This document shows, in pieces, positions 1 through 10,927 of a DNA stretch of 64,000 nt. How positions within the stretch are numbered: position 1 is the first letter of the stretch; each line of letters starts with the position of its first letter. Below the pieces are notes generated by a model. It worked only from the letters and a program-made list of their open reading frames with translations. It ran no database searches and had not been told where the DNA came from. Origin of the DNA: Nisaea sediminum (GTDB lineage: Bacteria; Pseudomonadota; Alphaproteobacteria; Thalassobaculales; Thalassobaculaceae); the NCBI RefSeq assembly GCF_014904705.1, contig NZ_JACZCQ010000006.1:806001-870000 (forward strand), in the 5' to 3' direction. The translations under genes and the position numbers were made by a program.

Positions 1-430
1 GGGTGATCAGATCGCCCGGCTGCAGGCCGGCCTTTGCCGCCGGCGTGTCGTCGATCGGCGAGACCACCTTGACCAGGCCGTTCTCCATCGAGACCTCGAT
101 CCCGAGGCCCCCGAATTCGCCCTTGGTCTGCACCCGCATGTCTCGGAAGCTCTTGGAATTCAGGAAGCTGGAATGCGGGTCGAGCGAGGTCAGCATGCCG
201 TTGATGGCGGCCTCGATCAGCTCCTGATCGCTCACCTCCTCGACATATTCGGAGCGCACCCGCTCGAACACGTCGCCGAACAGGCTGAGCTGACGGTAGG
301 TATCGGTGTCGTTCTGGGACTGGGCGTCCGCGTGCTCCATCGCCGGCACCGCCAGCAGGGCGGTTGCGGCGACGGCGCCCAGCAGGGCTACCCGGGACCA
401 GGATTTCATCTGACGGATCGATTTCATCAT
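1..430 (-). CDS. ctpA: C-terminal processing peptidase CtpA, N-terminal part (cut by window edge)
   Basis: Only the first 143 or so codons are inside the window; the 3' end lies beyond base 1. The frame opens with a basic stretch and a hydrophobic signal peptide ending near AMEHADAQ, then the N-terminal helical domain (LFGDVFERVRSEYVEE, ending in LTSLDPHSSFL) and the start of a PDZ domain (KGEFGGLGIEV). This layout is typical of S41-family tail-specific periplasmic proteases. The Ser/Lys catalytic dyad would lie outside the window. The ATG at 430 overlaps the envC stop as ATGA, so the two genes are translationally coupled. Family assignment is firm; which of several CtpA paralogues it is cannot be told. 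Confidence 0.93.
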   Translation of the reverse strand, partial: MMKSIRQMKSWSRVALLGAVAATALLAVPAMEHADAQSQNDTDTYRQLSLFGDVFERVRSEYVEEVSDQELIEAAINGMLTSLDPHSSFLNSKSFRDMRVQTKGEFGGLGIEVSMENGLVKVVSPIDDTPAAKAGLQPGDLIT

Positions 431-1752
431 CGCTTTACCTTGTTCGTGCGCGCGGACCACCATGGTAGCGGATCTATCGGGGCACCATTGTGGCGAAACT
501 CCACATAGAGTCCGTCCGTCCCCTCCGCACCGGTTCCGGCCACGCCCATACGGGCAATCGGCTCTCCCGCGAGCACACCCTGTCCAACCTGAACATCAAC
601 CGAGGACATACCTGCCAACAAGGTAAGATAGTCGTCGCCATGTTCAATCATCACAATCTGACCATATCCGCGAAACGGCCCCGCATAAATGACTTTTCCG
701 TCAAAAGGCGCAACCACCTGGGCCCTCTCGCGGGTCGCGATCACAACCCCGCGTTCGGTCAGGCCGAGGGCGTTCGACGCGCCGAACCGCTGGCTGACTT
801 TCCCTGCGGCGGGATAGGTCAGATCGCCCTTGTTGCTTGCGATCCCGGGGCCGCTGGGGAGGCTGGCGACGAAATCCGTCTCACCTGCCGAAACGGACGG
901 CGCGGACGGCGGGGCGGCGCCGGGCGTGACCGCGCTCTCGCCCGAGGGCTGCCCGCCCTTGCCGACGATGGAATTGAGCCGCTTGCGCGCCGAATCGCTC
1001 TTCGCCTGATGCTGCTCGACCCGCCGCATCAGGTCGCGGAGGTCGCGTGCCGAAGCGGCCAGCTCGTTCAGTCTGTCCGTGACGGCACTGCGCTCGGCGG
1101 CCATCGAGTTTCGCGCCGCCTGCTTCGCCTCCAGCAGCGCGGTGACCCGTACCCGCTCCTCCTCGAGAGCGGCGCCGGCCGAGGCCAGCCGTTCCTGCTC
1201 CTCGCGGATCTCGCGTTCGACCGCGGCATGGCGGGCTATCTCTCCGGAAAGCCGGGCGGCCTCCCGCTGCAGGTCCGGAAGCACGGAGCCGAGCAGCATC
1301 GCGGTATGGACGGTGTCGAGCGGATCGGCCGGCGACGCGATCATGGCGACTGGCGGGCGGGCCGCGAGGCGGCGCAGCGCGCCCGAGACTTTTACCAGCT
1401 GCTGCTTCTTGACGGCGAGCGTGCCGAGGCTGGTTTCCCGCTCGGCTTCCAGTTCCGAGAGTTTGGTCTCGACGGCGGTGAGTTCGGCCTCGCGCTCCTG
1501 TGTCGCCTCGGCGGCGAGGACGAGCGCGCGGCGCAGGCGCTGCAGCTCGCTCTCGACGCTGTCGGCCAGCTGGTCGAGATCGCGCTTTCGGGCCGAGCCC
1601 TGCTGGAGGGCCCGTTCGACCTTCTTCAGGTTCTCGTCGAGCTTCTCCGGATCGGGAAGCGATTCGGCCGCTCCGGCAAGCCGGACCGTTCCGAGGACGA
1701 TCAGCAGTGACGCGGCGAGCGGTGCTCCGATCTTGCTGGCCGCCTTCCGCAT
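427..1752 (-). CDS. envC: EnvC-like murein hydrolase activator (degenerate LytM/M23 domain)
   Basis: 441 aa. A signal/anchor segment (KIGAPLAASLLIVLGTVRLAG) precedes about 230 residues of heptad-rich coiled coil, a Pro/Ser-rich linker, and a C-terminal M23 domain from about residue 310. The metal ligands of active M23 peptidases are not visible: the expected HxxxD region reads LTERGVVIAT, and the HxH region lacks the first His (LYVEFRH). This matches EnvC-type proteins, which do not cut peptidoglycan but activate amidases at the septum through FtsEX. It lies 12 bp after gpmI and overlaps ctpA by 4 bp, an arrangement usual in alphaproteobacteria. Amidase activation is inferred from the family. 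Confidence 0.88.
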   Translation of the reverse strand: MRKAASKIGAPLAASLLIVLGTVRLAGAAESLPDPEKLDENLKKVERALQQGSARKRDLDQLADSVESELQRLRRALVLAAEATQEREAELTAVETKLSELEAERETSLGTLAVKKQQLVKVSGALRRLAARPPVAMIASPADPLDTVHTAMLLGSVLPDLQREAARLSGEIARHAAVEREIREEQERLASAGAALEEERVRVTALLEAKQAARNSMAAERSAVTDRLNELAASARDLRDLMRRVEQHQAKSDSARKRLNSIVGKGGQPSGESAVTPGAAPPSAPSVSAGETDFVASLPSGPGIASNKGDLTYPAAGKVSQRFGASNALGLTERGVVIATRERAQVVAPFDGKVIYAGPFRGYGQIVMIEHGDDYLTLLAGMSSVDVQVGQGVLAGEPIARMGVAGTGAEGTDGLYVEFRHNGAPIDPLPWWSARTNKVKR

Positions 1753-1764
1753 GGCCCGCCGCTG

Positions 1765-3324
1765 CTACTCTGCCGCGCTCGCGGCGCTGGCACGGAGCAT
1801 CGAGGTCCCGGTCATTTCCGTCGGCTGATCGACACCCATGAGCTCGAGCAGCGTCGGCGCGACATCCGCGAGACGGCCGGTCGCGAGCGCCCCGATGCCC
1901 GCCGGCGCGTTGACCAGGACGGTCGGCACGAGGTTGGTCGTGTGCGCGGTGTGCGGTCCGCCGGTTTCGGGATCCAGCATCTGTTCGCAATTGCCGTGGT
2001 CCGCGGTCAGGAACATGCAGCCGCCGACCTTCTTCAGCGCGGCCTCGATCTGTCCGACGGCGTCGTCGACGGTTTCCACCGCCTTGATCGCGGCCTCGAG
2101 ACTGCCGGTATGGCCGACCATGTCCGGGTTGGCGTAGTTGACCACGATCAGGTCGTATTTCCGGCTCTCGATCGCCGCGACCAGCTTCGTGGTCACTTCC
2201 GGTGCCGACATTTCCGGCTGCAGATCGTAGGTCCGCACTTTCGGTGACGGCACCATGATCCGGTCCTCGCCCTCGAAGACCTCCTCGCGACCGCCATTGA
2301 GGAAGAAGGTGACATGCGGGTACTTCTCGGTCTCCGCCATGCGAAGCTGGGTCAGTCCGGCATTCGCGACGGTCTCGCCGAGCGTGTTGCGGAGCTCGAC
2401 GGCCGGGAAGAGGACGGAGAGGAACGGGTCCAGCGCCGCCGAATAGCTCACCATGCCGGCCGCCGCGGCAAACGAGAGCGTGCGCTTGCGCGCGAAACCG
2501 TCGAATGCCGGGTCGAGCAGGGCGGCGAGAATCTCGCGCATCCGGTCGGCGCGGAAATTGGCGGACAAGAGCACGTCGCCGTCGCGCATGCCGTCATAGA
2601 AGGGCAGCGCGGCGGGGGTGACGAACTCGTCGGTCTCGCCGGCCGCATAGGCGCGGTCGATTTCGGCCAGCGGGTCCTCGGCCTTATTTCCTTCCGCTTC
2701 TGCAATGACCTTGTAGGCCTGCTCCACCCGTTCCCAGCGCTTGTCGCGGTCCATCGCGTAGAAGCGGCCCGAAATCGTGGCGATGCGGGCGCCTTCCGGA
2801 AGGTCTGCCAAAAGCCGCTCGATGTCTCCGCGGGCGCTCTTCGGCGGCGTGTCGCGGCCGTCGAGAAAGGCATGCACCAGCACCTCGACACCGGCCTGCG
2901 TCAGGGCGCGGGCGAGGGCGGCAATGTGGGTCTGGTGGGCGTGAACGCCGCCGGGCGAGGTCAGGCCGAGCAGGTGGCAGCGGCCGGTCCCGGCCTTCGC
3001 CGCCTCGATCAGCTTCAGAAGTTCCGGGTTCGTCGCCAGCGAGCCGTCGGCGACGGCGGCGTCGATCCGCGGCAGGTCCTGCATGACGACGCGCCCGGCG
3101 CCGAGATTCATGTGCCCGACCTCGGAATTACCCATCTGCCCGTCCGGCAGGCCGACATCGGCGCCGCTGGCGCGCATCCGCCCGCTCGGCCCGGCGGCGG
3201 TCAGGCGGTCGACATTCGGGGTGTTGGCGAGCAGGACGGCGTTGTTGTCGCGCTCGGCGCGCTGGCCCCATCCATCCATGATGCAGAGGACGACGGGACG
3301 CGGTTTCTGTGTCTGATCTGTCAT
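1765..3324 (-). CDS. gpmI: 2,3-bisphosphoglycerate-independent phosphoglycerate mutase
   Basis: 519 aa, the normal length for the family. It interconverts 3- and 2-phosphoglycerate in glycolysis and gluconeogenesis in the cytosol, using two Mn ions. The N-terminus carries the metal motif MDGWG (about residue 16). The phosphoserine motif GNSEVGHMNLGAG has the nucleophile near Ser67, followed by a transferase domain. A second metal cluster near the C-terminus includes TADHGN and HTAHT. It starts at an ATG about 34 bp after rlmH and runs into envC with a 12-bp gap, so it appears to sit in the same transcription unit. Confidence 0.97.
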   Translation of the reverse strand: MTDQTQKPRPVVLCIMDGWGQRAERDNNAVLLANTPNVDRLTAAGPSGRMRASGADVGLPDGQMGNSEVGHMNLGAGRVVMQDLPRIDAAVADGSLATNPELLKLIEAAKAGTGRCHLLGLTSPGGVHAHQTHIAALARALTQAGVEVLVHAFLDGRDTPPKSARGDIERLLADLPEGARIATISGRFYAMDRDKRWERVEQAYKVIAEAEGNKAEDPLAEIDRAYAAGETDEFVTPAALPFYDGMRDGDVLLSANFRADRMREILAALLDPAFDGFARKRTLSFAAAAGMVSYSAALDPFLSVLFPAVELRNTLGETVANAGLTQLRMAETEKYPHVTFFLNGGREEVFEGEDRIMVPSPKVRTYDLQPEMSAPEVTTKLVAAIESRKYDLIVVNYANPDMVGHTGSLEAAIKAVETVDDAVGQIEAALKKVGGCMFLTADHGNCEQMLDPETGGPHTAHTTNLVPTVLVNAPAGIGALATGRLADVAPTLLELMGVDQPTEMTGTSMLRASAASAAE

Positions 3325-3358
3325 GATGCGGCGGTTATAACGTGTTCAAAGGCGCCGG

Positions 3359-3817
3359 TCATTCCCGATGATAGGGATGTCCGGCCAGAATCTGCTGCGC
3401 GCGGTAGAGCTGTTCGGCGATCATGCCGCGCACCAGCATGTGCGGCCAGGTCGCCCGGCCGAGGGAGAGCAGAAGATCGGCCCGCTTGCGGCAGTTCTCG
3501 TGATGTCCGTCGGCCCCGCCGATCAGGAAGACGATGTCTCGCACACCTTCGTCCCGCCAGGTGCCGATCTTCTCGGCGAACTCGGCGCTCGACAGCGTCT
3601 TTCCGCGCTCGTCCAGCACCACGACGATCGCGCCGTCCGGGACCTGTGCCAGCAACTGGCCGGCTTCCTCCTCCTGCAGCTGCTCCGGCGGCAGCTTGCG
3701 GCGGATGTCCACTTCCTTCAGCTCGAGGGGCCAGGTCAAACGGCCGCGGTAATGGGCGTACAGATCGGCATGCACGTCGCGGCGCGCCTTGCCGACCGCG
3801 GCGAGGGTCAGTTTCAC
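3359..3817 (-). CDS. rlmH: 23S rRNA (pseudouridine-1915-N3)-methyltransferase RlmH
   Basis: 152 aa SPOUT-class methyltransferase that methylates pseudouridine 1915 in helix 69 of assembled 70S ribosomes. Family marks are the central VLDERGK segment, the SAM-binding knot loop FLIGGADG and the C-terminal signature HPYHRE. It starts at GTG (3817), preceded by a strong Shine-Dalgarno GGAGGT eight bases upstream, so the GTG start is well supported. It lies downstream of rsfS, its usual partner, and upstream of gpmI. Confidence 0.96.
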   Translation of the reverse strand: MKLTLAAVGKARRDVHADLYAHYRGRLTWPLELKEVDIRRKLPPEQLQEEEAGQLLAQVPDGAIVVVLDERGKTLSSAEFAEKIGTWRDEGVRDIVFLIGGADGHHENCRKRADLLLSLGRATWPHMLVRGMIAEQLYRAQQILAGHPYHRE

Positions 3818-3896
3818 AGTCTCTTACCTCCGGACCGTATCTATCGGGCGGGCGCCCGTCCGTGCCTGTAACGCCGCGCCCCGATCCGGTCAGTCC

Positions 3897-4328
3897 TCAG
3901 GCGTGCGCCATCTCGCGGGGCCCGTGCGCGTCGCCGATCTGCACGACCTTGGCATGCGCCGGCGGCTCGCCGCCCCACATCTTCTCGAGCGCGTAGAACT
4001 CGCGGACTTCCGGACGGAAGAGATGGACGATGATGTCGCCGGCATCGATCAGAACCCAATCGCCCTGCGACTGGCCCTCGACCGAGATGCCCTTCACACC
4101 GACGGATTTGAGCTTTTCGACGAGATGCTCCGCCATGGCGGAGACTTGGCGGGTGGATCGCCCGCTTGCGATCAGCATGTGATCGCTGATGGAGGATTTG
4201 CCTTCGAGGTCGATGACGACCAGATCCTCGGCCTTGCTGTCGTCGAGCGAGCGAGAGGCCAGTTCGACGAGGCTTTCCCGGGACGGGAGAGCGGCTTTTT
4301 TCTGTATGACTGTCTCCTTTCGCGCCAA
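3897..4328 (-). CDS. rsfS: Ribosomal silencing factor RsfS
   Basis: About 143 aa, RsfS/Iojap family. It binds ribosomal protein uL14 and blocks 30S-50S joining when nutrients are scarce. The core includes DDSKAEDLVVIDL, SISDHMLIASG, the GDWVLIDAGDIIVHLF block and the C-terminal LEKMW. The start is unclear: the frame opens at TTG 4328 with no visible ribosome-binding site, while a perfect AAGGAG lies inside the frame six bases before an ATA codon at 4307-4305. No ATG or GTG is available at the N-terminus. Function is firm, the start is not. It lies between nadD and rlmH as in most alphaproteobacteria. Confidence 0.93.
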   Translation of the reverse strand: MARKETVIQKKAALPSRESLVELASRSLDDSKAEDLVVIDLEGKSSISDHMLIASGRSTRQVSAMAEHLVEKLKSVGVKGISVEGQSQGDWVLIDAGDIIVHLFRPEVREFYALEKMWGGEPPAHAKVVQIGDAHGPREMAHA

Positions 4329-4380
4329 GGGGCGCTAAGCCGATAACGTTGCGGCACCGCCGTTCCAGAACGGCACCAAC

Positions 4381-5031
4381 TCATTGCATTTGTCGGGTTC
4401 GACCTTTGCTGTCCGGCCGATCCGATCCGTAGCGGATACTGGTCGCGGACAACGCGTTCAACGGGGTGTGAAAGAACACCCACGCCGGTGCCCGTCGTCT
4501 GCCGAGGCGCCAGCCGGACCGTTGCCGGATGCGGGCCTTGGCAAAACGGCGGGCCGCCGGGCCCGACAAGGCCCTTAAAGAATAGGTTGGCCGGTCGAAA
4601 ACTGCAATGACGACACTGTTGAAGATTTGTTGCCATTCCGCCCAGCGGTGAAAGCCGACCAGATTGTCGGCACCCATGACCCAGATGAAACGGGTGAAAG
4701 GCGCTCCGGCGGCGAGGGATCCGAGCGTATCGGCGGTGAAACGGGTGCCGAGCAGCACCTCGATATCGGTGACCCTGATCCGGGGATGACCCCGCGCCAG
4801 CCGTTCGGCGGAGGCCTTGCGCTCTTCGAAGGGCGCCATATCGTCGGCCGTCTTCAGCGGGTTCTGCGGCGAGACCATCCACCAGACCTCGTCCGCCCGC
4901 AGCTTCTGCAGTGCCAGCAGGGCGATGTCGAGATGACCCTCGTGCGCCGGATTGAAGGAGCCGCCCATGATCGCGACGGTCCTGCCGCGCACGGAGGCGA
5001 GCAGGCGGCGGGCTTCGGGATTTTCGATCAT
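4381..5031 (-). CDS. nadD: Nicotinate-nucleotide adenylyltransferase NadD
   Basis: 216 aa. It adenylates nicotinate mononucleotide to deamido-NAD, a late step of NAD synthesis. The nucleotidyltransferase signature GGSFNPAHEGH is at about residues 23-33. The substrate-binding stretch MVSPQNPLK and the MGADNL motif follow, with a C-terminal SATSIR in place of the usual SSTxIR. It starts at an ATG about 30 bp downstream of the proA stop. It is the standard proA-nadD-rsfS neighbour. Confidence 0.95.
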   Translation of the reverse strand: MIENPEARRLLASVRGRTVAIMGGSFNPAHEGHLDIALLALQKLRADEVWWMVSPQNPLKTADDMAPFEERKASAERLARGHPRIRVTDIEVLLGTRFTADTLGSLAAGAPFTRFIWVMGADNLVGFHRWAEWQQIFNSVVIAVFDRPTYSLRALSGPAARRFAKARIRQRSGWRLGRRRAPAWVFFHTPLNALSATSIRYGSDRPDSKGRTRQMQ

Positions 5032-5063
5032 GGGGTCACTGTAGGCGGGAAGCCTCGCCCGGT

Positions 5064-6353
5064 TCAGGGCCGCGTCTGGCCAGAGCCGGTCACGACATAT
5101 TTAAAACTGGTGAGCTGCTCGGCGCCGACCGGGCCGCGCGCGTGCATCTTGCCGGTGGAGATGCCGATCTCCGCGCCCATCCCGAACTCGCCGCCGTCGG
5201 CGAACTGGGTCGAGGCATTGTGCAGCACGATGGCGCTGTCGACATGGGAGGTGAAGCGCGCCGCCGTCGCCGCGTCCTGCGTGACGATGCTGTCGGTATG
5301 GTGCGAGCCGTAGCGGTTGATATGGTCGATCGCCGCGTCCAGCCCGTCCACCACGCGCACGGAGAGCACGGCGTCCAGATATTCCGTCGACCAGTCCTCC
5401 TCCGTCGCTTCCTGCATCGAGGGAACGATCCTGCGCGCGGCCTCGTCGCCTTTCAGCAGGCAGCCTTTCTCGGCGAGCGCCTCTGCGATGGCGGGAAGCT
5501 GCGCCTCGGCGACCTTCGCATCGACCAGCAGCGTTTCCGCTGCGCCGCAGACGCTGGTGCGGCGCATCTTTGAATTGAGCACAATGTCGACCGCCATCGC
5601 CGGATCGGCGGCCCGGTCGACATAGACGTGATTGACGCCGTCGAGATGGGCGATCACCGGGATGCGGCTCTCGCGCTGCACCCGCTCGATCAGGCTCTTG
5701 CCGCCGCGGGGCACGATGATGTCCACATGCTTCGTCATGGTGAGCAGGGCGCCGACCGCCGCCCGGTCGCGGGTCGGGATCAGCTGCACCGCCGCTTCCG
5801 GCAGACCGGCTTCCTTCAGGCCCTTGTGAAGACACTCGACCAGGGCGTTGGAGGAGTGAAAGCTCTCCGAGCCGCCGCGCAGGATCGCCGCATTGCCGGA
5901 CTTGAGGCAGAGGCTGCCCGCATCGGCGGTCACGTTCGGACGCGATTCGTAGATGATGCCGATGACCCCGAGGGGCACGCGCACGCGGGCGATCTTCAGG
6001 CCGTTCGGGCGCTCCCACTCCGCCATCACGGCGCCGATCGGATCGGGCAGGGCGGCGACGTCCTCGATGCCCTGGGCGATGGCTTCCACCCGGCCGGCAT
6101 CGAGCTTGAGGCGGTCCATGAGCGACTCGCGCACGCCCTTCTCGCGGGCGAAGGCGAGGTCCTTCTCGTTCGCGGCGAGGATCTCCGGCAGCGCATTGCG
6201 GATCGCCGCGGCGGCTGCGGTGAGCGCCGTGTTCTTCTGCTCCGTCGTGGCCAGCGCGAGCGCGGCGGAGGCCTTGCGGGCCGCGGCGCCGAGACCGGCC
6301 ATCATCGTTTCGATGTCGGAATCGTCTGTCCGGGCGATATCAAGCATGGCCAT
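5064..6353 (-). CDS. proA: Glutamate-5-semialdehyde dehydrogenase (gamma-glutamyl phosphate reductase)
   Basis: 429 aa from the ATG at 6353; the open frame runs further upstream (to 6440), but that part overlaps the proB end and shows no family similarity. ProA reduces gamma-glutamyl phosphate with NADPH in proline synthesis. Visible features are the aldehyde-dehydrogenase fold, the NADP-binding segment [11 protein letters not shown], the catalytic cysteine in [11 protein letters not shown], and the C-terminal [12 protein letters not shown]. It follows proB with about 37 bp between stop and start, so the two steps are probably co-transcribed. Confidence 0.96.
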   Translation of the reverse strand: MAMLDIARTDDSDIETMMAGLGAAARKASAALALATTEQKNTALTAAAAAIRNALPEILAANEKDLAFAREKGVRESLMDRLKLDAGRVEAIAQGIEDVAALPDPIGAVMAEWERPNGLKIARVRVPLGVIGIIYESRPNVTADAGSLCLKSGNAAILRGGSESFHSSNALVECLHKGLKEAGLPEAAVQLIPTRDRAAVGALLTMTKHVDIIVPRGGKSLIERVQRESRIPVIAHLDGVNHVYVDRAADPAMAVDIVLNSKMRRTSVCGAAETLLVDAKVAEAQLPAIAEALAEKGCLLKGDEAARRIVPSMQEATEEDWSTEYLDAVLSVRVVDGLDAAIDHINRYGSHHTDSIVTQDAATAARFTSHVDSAIVLHNASTQFADGGEFGMGAEIGISTGKMHARGPVGAEQLTSFKYVVTGSGQTRP

Positions 6354-6390
6354 GGGTCCGTTCGCTCCCAGTTTTCCCGGCGCGCCCGCC

Positions 6391-9009
<2,619 letters not shown>

Positions 9010-9012
9010 CGA

Positions 9013-9429
9013 TTACTCCTTCGTCTCGGCTTCAGCCGCCGGAGCCGCGTCTTCGGCCTTCGCCTTCGGCGCGGCCTTCTTCGCGGCCGCCTTCTTCGGC
9101 GCGGCCTTCTTGGAGCCGTCGGCCAGGATGTCGGTCACGCGCAGCACCGTCAGCTCCTGACGGTGACCGCGGGTCCGGCGATAGCCCTGACGGCGCTTCT
9201 TCTTGAAGACGACGACCTTGTCGCCTTTGGTCTGCTCAAGCACTTCGGCGCGGACAACAGCACCCTCGACGGTCGGCGCGCCGACCTTGAGATCGTCGCC
9301 TTCCCCGAGCATCAGGACGTCGGCAAGATCGACGGAAGAACCGGCTTCACCGGCGAGCTTCTCGACCTTGATAACGTCGTTCGGGGCGACCTTGTACTGC
9401 TTACCGCCGGTTTTAACGACTGCGAACAT
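9013..9429 (-). CDS. rplU: 50S ribosomal protein L21 (bL21) with Ala/Lys-rich tail
   Basis: 138 aa. The first 100 residues are a standard L21 ([31 protein letters not shown]), which binds 23S rRNA in the large subunit. A C-terminal tail of about 38 residues made almost only of Ala, Lys, Pro and Glu follows; such tails are common in alphaproteobacteria and probably disordered. The ATG at 9429 is chosen over an in-frame TTG six bases upstream. It is the first gene of the rplU-rpmA unit. Confidence 0.97.
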   Translation of the reverse strand: MFAVVKTGGKQYKVAPNDVIKVEKLAGEAGSSVDLADVLMLGEGDDLKVGAPTVEGAVVRAEVLEQTKGDKVVVFKKKRRQGYRRTRGHRQELTVLRVTDILADGSKKAAPKKAAAKKAAPKAKAEDAAPAAEAETKE

Positions 9430-9650
9430 TGTCAATACTCTGGCAATGAGAACTGGGCGCGCGGACTGTTACCTCCGCGTCGGAGCGGCGGACTATACTC
9501 CGGGCGACGTCCAAGTCAACAGGGAATCCGGCCCTCGAACGAGAGAATCTTCGGCTTGCGTCCCGAGCCCGAAAACCACCGCTTCCGGGGGCTATATATA
9601 GTGTGTTCGCGGGTCAGCCGCCAGAGACGCGTGCGGATGCAAATAGGCTA

Positions 9651-9679
9651 TTGAATCCGCCCATCCACATCGTTATGGT
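9651..9679 (+). promoter_or_regulatory. Candidate sigma-70-type promoter for tRNA-Ser
   Basis: TTGAAT at 9651-9656, a 17-base spacer and TATGGT at 9674-9679 end 12 bases before the mature tRNA 5' end. Hexamers and spacing fit a housekeeping promoter. On the opposite strand an ATATATAG-rich stretch near 9594-9601 may belong to the rplU promoter, but no convincing -35 was found there. Confidence 0.5.
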
Positions 9680-9691
9680 CCCGCCCCGTTC

Positions 9692-9781
9692 GGAGAGGTG
9701 CCGGAGTGGTTGAACGGGGCGGTCTCGAAAACCGTTGTGCGCGCAAGCGTACCGAGGGTTCGAATCCCTCTCTCTCCGCCA
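9692..9781 (+). tRNA. tRNA-Ser (anticodon CGA)
   Basis: 90 nt including the encoded CCA. The acceptor stem GGAGAGG pairs with TCTCTCC (one G-U). The anticodon loop CTCGAAA gives CGA at 9726-9728, reading UCG. The long variable arm typical of class II tRNAs (TTGTGCGCGCAAGCG region) and the T arm GAGGG-TTCGAAT-CCCTC are present. The discriminator is G at 9778, followed by CCA at 9779-9781. Confidence 0.97.
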
Positions 9782-9822
9782 GTTTTCTTGATCGCCAAGA
9801 TGAGAATTAGGTCAACCGCTCT

Positions 9823-10737
9823 TCAAGCGTCATCCAGATCCTCTCTTAATTTATCTGCTTCCCAATCTTTGTAAGACTTGTCCGATCCTTGGAGCCTCCA
9901 AGCACTTGGGCCAGCTGTCGATCGGCCATTGACGATTGCCCCTGCAGCGCTTGTGCTCGCAAAAGCATAATTTTCTGAGAATACGCGATGCGTTCCCTTG
10001 TCGATGAGCACCCCTTGAGTCACGAGTTCATCGTATAGTCGCCAGTAGTGCGTCTTGTCCGCTTTAGTCCCAACCCACGATTTCCTAGCCATAGAGCCTG
10101 CTTGAACGACAAACTCGCCTTCAATCAATATGGCAGTCGCCTTAATGTTCTCTTTCTTCAAGAACAACGTGAAGGTGGGTGGGCCAGCTCCCGGAAATGT
10201 AGGTCTCTCAAGGCTCGTGTTCGGGCGTTTCTTTTCGAGAAATGCATCGATTCTGAGAGCCGGTAGAACCATCAGGATGTACTCAAGAAAGGCCTCCATG
10301 TTGGCCTGATCTGCTTCTGAGAGAGAAGGTCTTGCCGGGTTGTTTGCGTTTTCAAGTTGAACCCGACCAACGGATTTGGCTTCCTCGATCAATCGCGCTT
10401 CGAGATACTGAACATGTGCCTTGTGGAGATTATTGGCGGCTGAAGTGATCATGACCGCTTTCGTCCACCAATCTTTCCCTAAGTCATGGTCTTTGATTCG
10501 TTTGGAGATGCTCTCACCTTCCCCGATATAAGCCAGAGGGCCGCCTTCGTGCTCGCCGAGAAGAAGATAAACTCCGGTGTATCCAGCCTCTGCACGCTTT
10601 AATGCGTCTGCAATCTGTGTCCTTGGCGCTACGAGCACATGCCCGGTCCAGTTGAACACTTCCGCAGTCAACATTCCGTCCGGCTTGCCGTCTATAAAGA
10701 AAAGTTCGAGAGACCGGCCTTGAGAAGGTGAGTGCAT
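9823..10737 (-). CDS. GIY-YIG nuclease family protein with C-terminal DUF4357
   Basis: 304 aa from the ATG at 10737, which has a strong GGAGAGAGG ribosome-binding site; the open frame extends further upstream. A GIY-YIG core is visible (GYTGVYLLLG, then AYIGEGESISKRIKDH with the conserved Arg), a long helical middle, and a DUF4357 domain at the C-terminus (FSENYAFASTSAAGAIVNGRS, WRLQGSDKSYKDWE). Such proteins are found in mobile and defence-rich regions, but a specific role is not established. The gene is clearly AT-richer than its neighbours, stands alone, and lies 41 bp downstream of a tRNA gene, which suggests horizontal acquisition. Nuclease activity is inferred from the fold only. Confidence 0.85.
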   Translation of the reverse strand: MHSPSQGRSLELFFIDGKPDGMLTAEVFNWTGHVLVAPRTQIADALKRAEAGYTGVYLLLGEHEGGPLAYIGEGESISKRIKDHDLGKDWWTKAVMITSAANNLHKAHVQYLEARLIEEAKSVGRVQLENANNPARPSLSEADQANMEAFLEYILMVLPALRIDAFLEKKRPNTSLERPTFPGAGPPTFTLFLKKENIKATAILIEGEFVVQAGSMARKSWVGTKADKTHYWRLYDELVTQGVLIDKGTHRVFSENYAFASTSAAGAIVNGRSTAGPSAWRLQGSDKSYKDWEADKLREDLDDA

Positions 10738-10927
10738 CGACCTCTCTCCAGTTTTGGTGGGTGCTTGCGTTGAATTAACGCACAACACGTGTGCCAACAT
10801 CTACCTCTTATGAAACCTGAGAGACTGAGGGAGGATCAGCTTGAGGGCATTGCGCTTGCCACTCTCCCGATCCCCTGCTTCCATACCCCGATCTCACTCC
10901 CGAGACCGTCATTTCGAGAGCCACCCC

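Noticed and set aside
490-1710. Long open frame on the plus strand, antisense to envC
   Set aside because: High-GC genes routinely leave long open antisense frames. This one lacks a ribosome-binding site, and its sequence is Arg/Gly/Ala-rich without any family features; the EnvC reading on the other strand is clear.
9768-10755. Possible attachment-site repeat: end of tRNA-Ser (CTCTCTCC GCCAGTTTT) versus CCTCTCTCCAGTTTT at 10741
   Set aside because: The match is short, has a three-base gap and overlaps the ribosome-binding site of the GIY-YIG gene, which explains the purine/pyrimidine-rich run. No integrase is present.
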